From Panorpa germanica (Eukaryota; Arthropoda; Insecta; Mecoptera; Panorpidae): 64,000 nucleotides of DNA. The translations under genes were made by a program, and so were the position numbers. Location of the stretch: contig OY783210.1 of the NCBI GenBank assembly GCA_963678705.1, positions 19,593,331 to 19,657,330 of the forward strand, read 5' to 3'. The first letter of the stretch is position 1, and each line of letters starts with the position of its first letter. The notes beneath the pieces are model-generated. The model worked only from the letters and a program-made list of their open reading frames with translations, searched no databases and was not told the DNA's origin. Positions 61,211 to 64,000 of the stretch are shown piece by piece.

Positions 61211-63439
61211 CTGTAAACGAAATAAAACCATAAAAAAGTTGTGTTACGGATGTCCATTATAAACAAATGTCCGTCAGTGTTACAACGCAAGTAAAGTTTA
61301 TAACTTGTTTTACTTTTAATTTCATAGAAAGGAACTTTCGTCTGGGATCTAAATTAGTTATTTGATACGTAATGATGTTAGGTTTAATATAATCAGACTA
61401 TGTGCTAGATTACTCCGAGAGGAAAGGGTGGGTTACCGACTTATTGATGTACAGGGTGTGGAAACGGGCGCACACCGCAGGACAATCAAATGGTTACAAC
61501 TGATAACTCTAAAACATGACACTTTCAATTGTAAAATAAAGAACAGTGTTTTTACTATTTAAATCGCTGCATTTTATTTTTTAAATTGACATCAAAATAT
61601 AATAGTGTTTGTGAATATGTGTTGTACACGGGTCTTGTCCAAAATCTTGCCAACATTAAAAAAAAACAATATTTGTAAAGAAACAGTACAACGAGAAATA
61701 TGCATGGCAGACAATCCGGTCAAGACGCGATTGCAAGATTTTCTCATTGAGATAAAAGGACAAGGTTTAATAAAAATTTTAAAAATTTACATTGATGTAA
61801 ACAACACCTTATGGAGTATATAAACTTGTACACCATTCTGTAGAATCTCGACATTAATAAATATTTTATGTGTTCGATGTATTCCGATATATCGCATACA
61901 TTAAACAAATTAATTACTTAATTATTAATAATGTTTGAAACTTCACTAAGATCGATGTATCAATATGATATTACAATATACTCGTATTCATTAGAGTGAT
62001 GAGACAATTTACAAATTGCTTGTGGAGTACTCGTGCTCATATAAGCCTGTGCGGTAAGCTGTGAGGTATTGTATTTTATAATCTTTTAACGAGATTAATT
62101 ATACATAATTGGTAATTAGTTAAATATACCTTTTGATGGAGTTTTAGTTCAGTTTTAAGTGAAATTAGTTATTATCACTATATTATCTATAGTTTATCCC
62201 GTCGCAAAGCAACGTTTGTTTAATATATTTGTTTTTAATTGAATAAAATAAATCGTAACTTAATTGTATTATTTGACTTAAATGAAATCTTAAAAATAAG
62301 TTATTCATATCATTGTATAACTTCTTGAAAATTGCGCGTTTCCAGGAAATTCAGGAAATATCCAAGGACGCTAAAAGTCTTAAAAGAAATTTGTTTACAA
62401 AATAGAAAATTCCATGTCCATGTACAAAATTCACTTGCAAATATATGAACAAATAAACATACATCTGGAACATTAAATTAGCACTATAATAGCATAGAGA
62501 CAGTTGTAATTGTGACAAGTAGCGTGTGACAAGAGTACTTTAGTAAATTACCCACAATTTCAAAATCATATCTCTTTAACGTACATTAATTCCCAAAATC
62601 GTCTAACTAAGTAATACTTTGTTTAGACATATTATGTTGTCATAAGAATTAGATGTCATTTGAAACCTAAATATAATACTCTTACTAAATTTTCCACAAA
62701 ATTTTTCATAATTATTTTACAGTCTGACAGTTTCAAGAGAAAATCTGTTAATTAGGGATGTTACTGAATATCAAATGGAGGGTAGTGTGGCAGAGAAATC
62801 AGTGAAAATGATTGCCATCAATCAGCAGAGAGAATAATTAGATTAAACCAACTGGCTACAAAGGGGTAGACGTAGACAACTCGACGTAGATGTAGACGCG
62901 TAGGACTAGTAGCGCGTTGCTACGGATAATGGATTCTATCACCAGAGGGATTGGATTACGCATTACTCAAATGTTCATTTACAGGAATTACAGTGGTCTA
63001 AATTTATAATAAATTATATTGGGATTATACAAACGTATTTATTTAATATATTATGATATTAATATTAAATTAATGACCGAGGTATAAAACTTAAAGATCT
63101 TACTACAGTTTTGCTTTCGATTGTCACTAGTAAACTATCTTAAGTCCTCTCTTACATCGTTGTCTTATCTTGCGCGTATATTGCAAATCTATTCCATAAT
63201 AATTTAATAGCAATGCTGTTTATTAAGCCCTATTGTATTCCGGAATGTATGTCAGCTATGACAAAGATCTGCAGTTATGTTATTATACTATGTTACTTGA
63301 TTATTACATACAATTAATTAATTGGATAACTAGTAGGTGCTACTTGTTGTGCTTGATACTGTTACAAGTGTTCTGTGCTTCTAACATTAACAGCAATAAA
63401 TCTTTGCATTAATAGTAACTGGTTTAGATTTCAAGTAGA
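61211..63439. other. Probable upstream intron of Dpr gene B
   Basis: No WIR-type exon was found. Open frames 61362-61562 and 61605-61823 have no recognisable motifs. Confidence 0.5.
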
Positions 63440-63818
63440 TACCCGAGTCGAAATTTTGACCCTATTGACGACCTAAAAGAACCCGTTCTGGGATATTTTA
63501 CATAGGATTTTTGCTCCTTCTTTGGGCCACGTGGCAGTTATCGGACAAATTACAATGTTTAATTTATCACTTAACAATAAAATCCATGTCGTAGAGGTAT
63601 AAATACATTTCTTAACATTTTTTTGTCCATCTCAGTTTCACACAGTAATAAAGCAGCTCAGACTTAAAATAAGACGAGAATCATGGTTTCCTTTAGGATG
63701 AAGCGAGGGTCATATAATAATGTTTAGTATGAGACGAAGTTCACTTTACTGTTTTCAGAACGAAAAGAGGAGCAAAGATCCACGGATTAGGATAGGTCTA
63801 AAATTTTGACTCGGGTAA
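63440..63818. mobile_element. MITE with CCCGAGTC inverted ends
   Basis: The left end CCCGAGTCGAAATTTTGAC and the right end (reverse complement of aaaattttgactcggg) are inverted repeats next to TA on both sides. Imperfect inverted similarity continues inward (tttttgctcc / ggagcaaaga). No ORF is present. Confidence 0.75.
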
Positions 63819-64000
63819 CAATAAGATATTTCTTAACGATTCTTTAGAGTTGCCATTAATTACGTCACAACAAAGAGAGGAAGAAGGAGTCCTTAAAGGG
63901 GCTTGCTTTATTTGTCCAGATATTCTCTATAATCCATCGGTTATTGAAAAGATAACACTTGAATCGTTATTTTTAAGTTATCCAGTAACGTTACGTTATG

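Noticed and set aside
61605-61823. 72-codon frame as an upstream exon of Dpr gene B
   Set aside because: Wrong strand and no Ig-type motif.

Overview
This is eukaryotic, strongly A+T-rich, intron-rich DNA from an insect. The evidence is two split genes of the arthropod Dpr family (two-Ig-domain neuronal surface proteins), GT-AG introns of 1 to 3.3 kb, Bel/Pao LTR retrotransposons, LINE 3' ends, MITEs and long (TA)n runs. A lepidopteran is my guess from the style of the repeats; nothing here proves the order. There is no operon, CRISPR or prokaryotic content.

Layout. 1-16.6 kb has no gene I can support. It is probably upstream intron or flank of Dpr gene A, and carries MITEs, a LINE fragment with a clear target-site duplication, and old repeats. 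16.67-27.50 kb holds six plus-strand exons of Dpr gene A: the 3' part, from the N-terminal linker through Ig1 and Ig2 to a GPI-type C-terminal tail. 27.5-56.3 kb is intergenic and repeat-rich. It contains two young Bel/Pao-type LTR retrotransposons: Bel-1 (29962-35015, 459-bp LTRs) and Bel-2 (36073-39398, 308-bp LTRs). Each has a 5-bp target-site duplication and LTR pairs that look identical by eye. 56.34-61.21 kb holds three minus-strand exons of Dpr gene B; its 5' exons lie beyond the window. Genes A and B are therefore tail-to-tail paralogs.

The two Dpr genes encode cell-surface recognition proteins of a family known to bind DIP partners at synapses. They share exon phases and the C-terminal PAAMQHG block, but gene A has an extra intron inside Ig2.

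The most unusual content is the Bel pair. Each keeps a single uninterrupted reading frame (870 and 561 codons) in which recognisable Gag/Pol segments are joined in frame, while the catalytic cores (protease, RT, integrase core) are missing. Both carry the same putative tRNA-Tyr primer-binding sequence and tandem repeats in the leader between primer site and ORF. In Bel-1 the repeat is a 16-unit, ~61-bp minisatellite that can fold into a short stem-loop in most units. This suggests a class of non-autonomous elements mobilised in trans. That is inference; the deletions, LTRs, duplications and repeats are seen directly.
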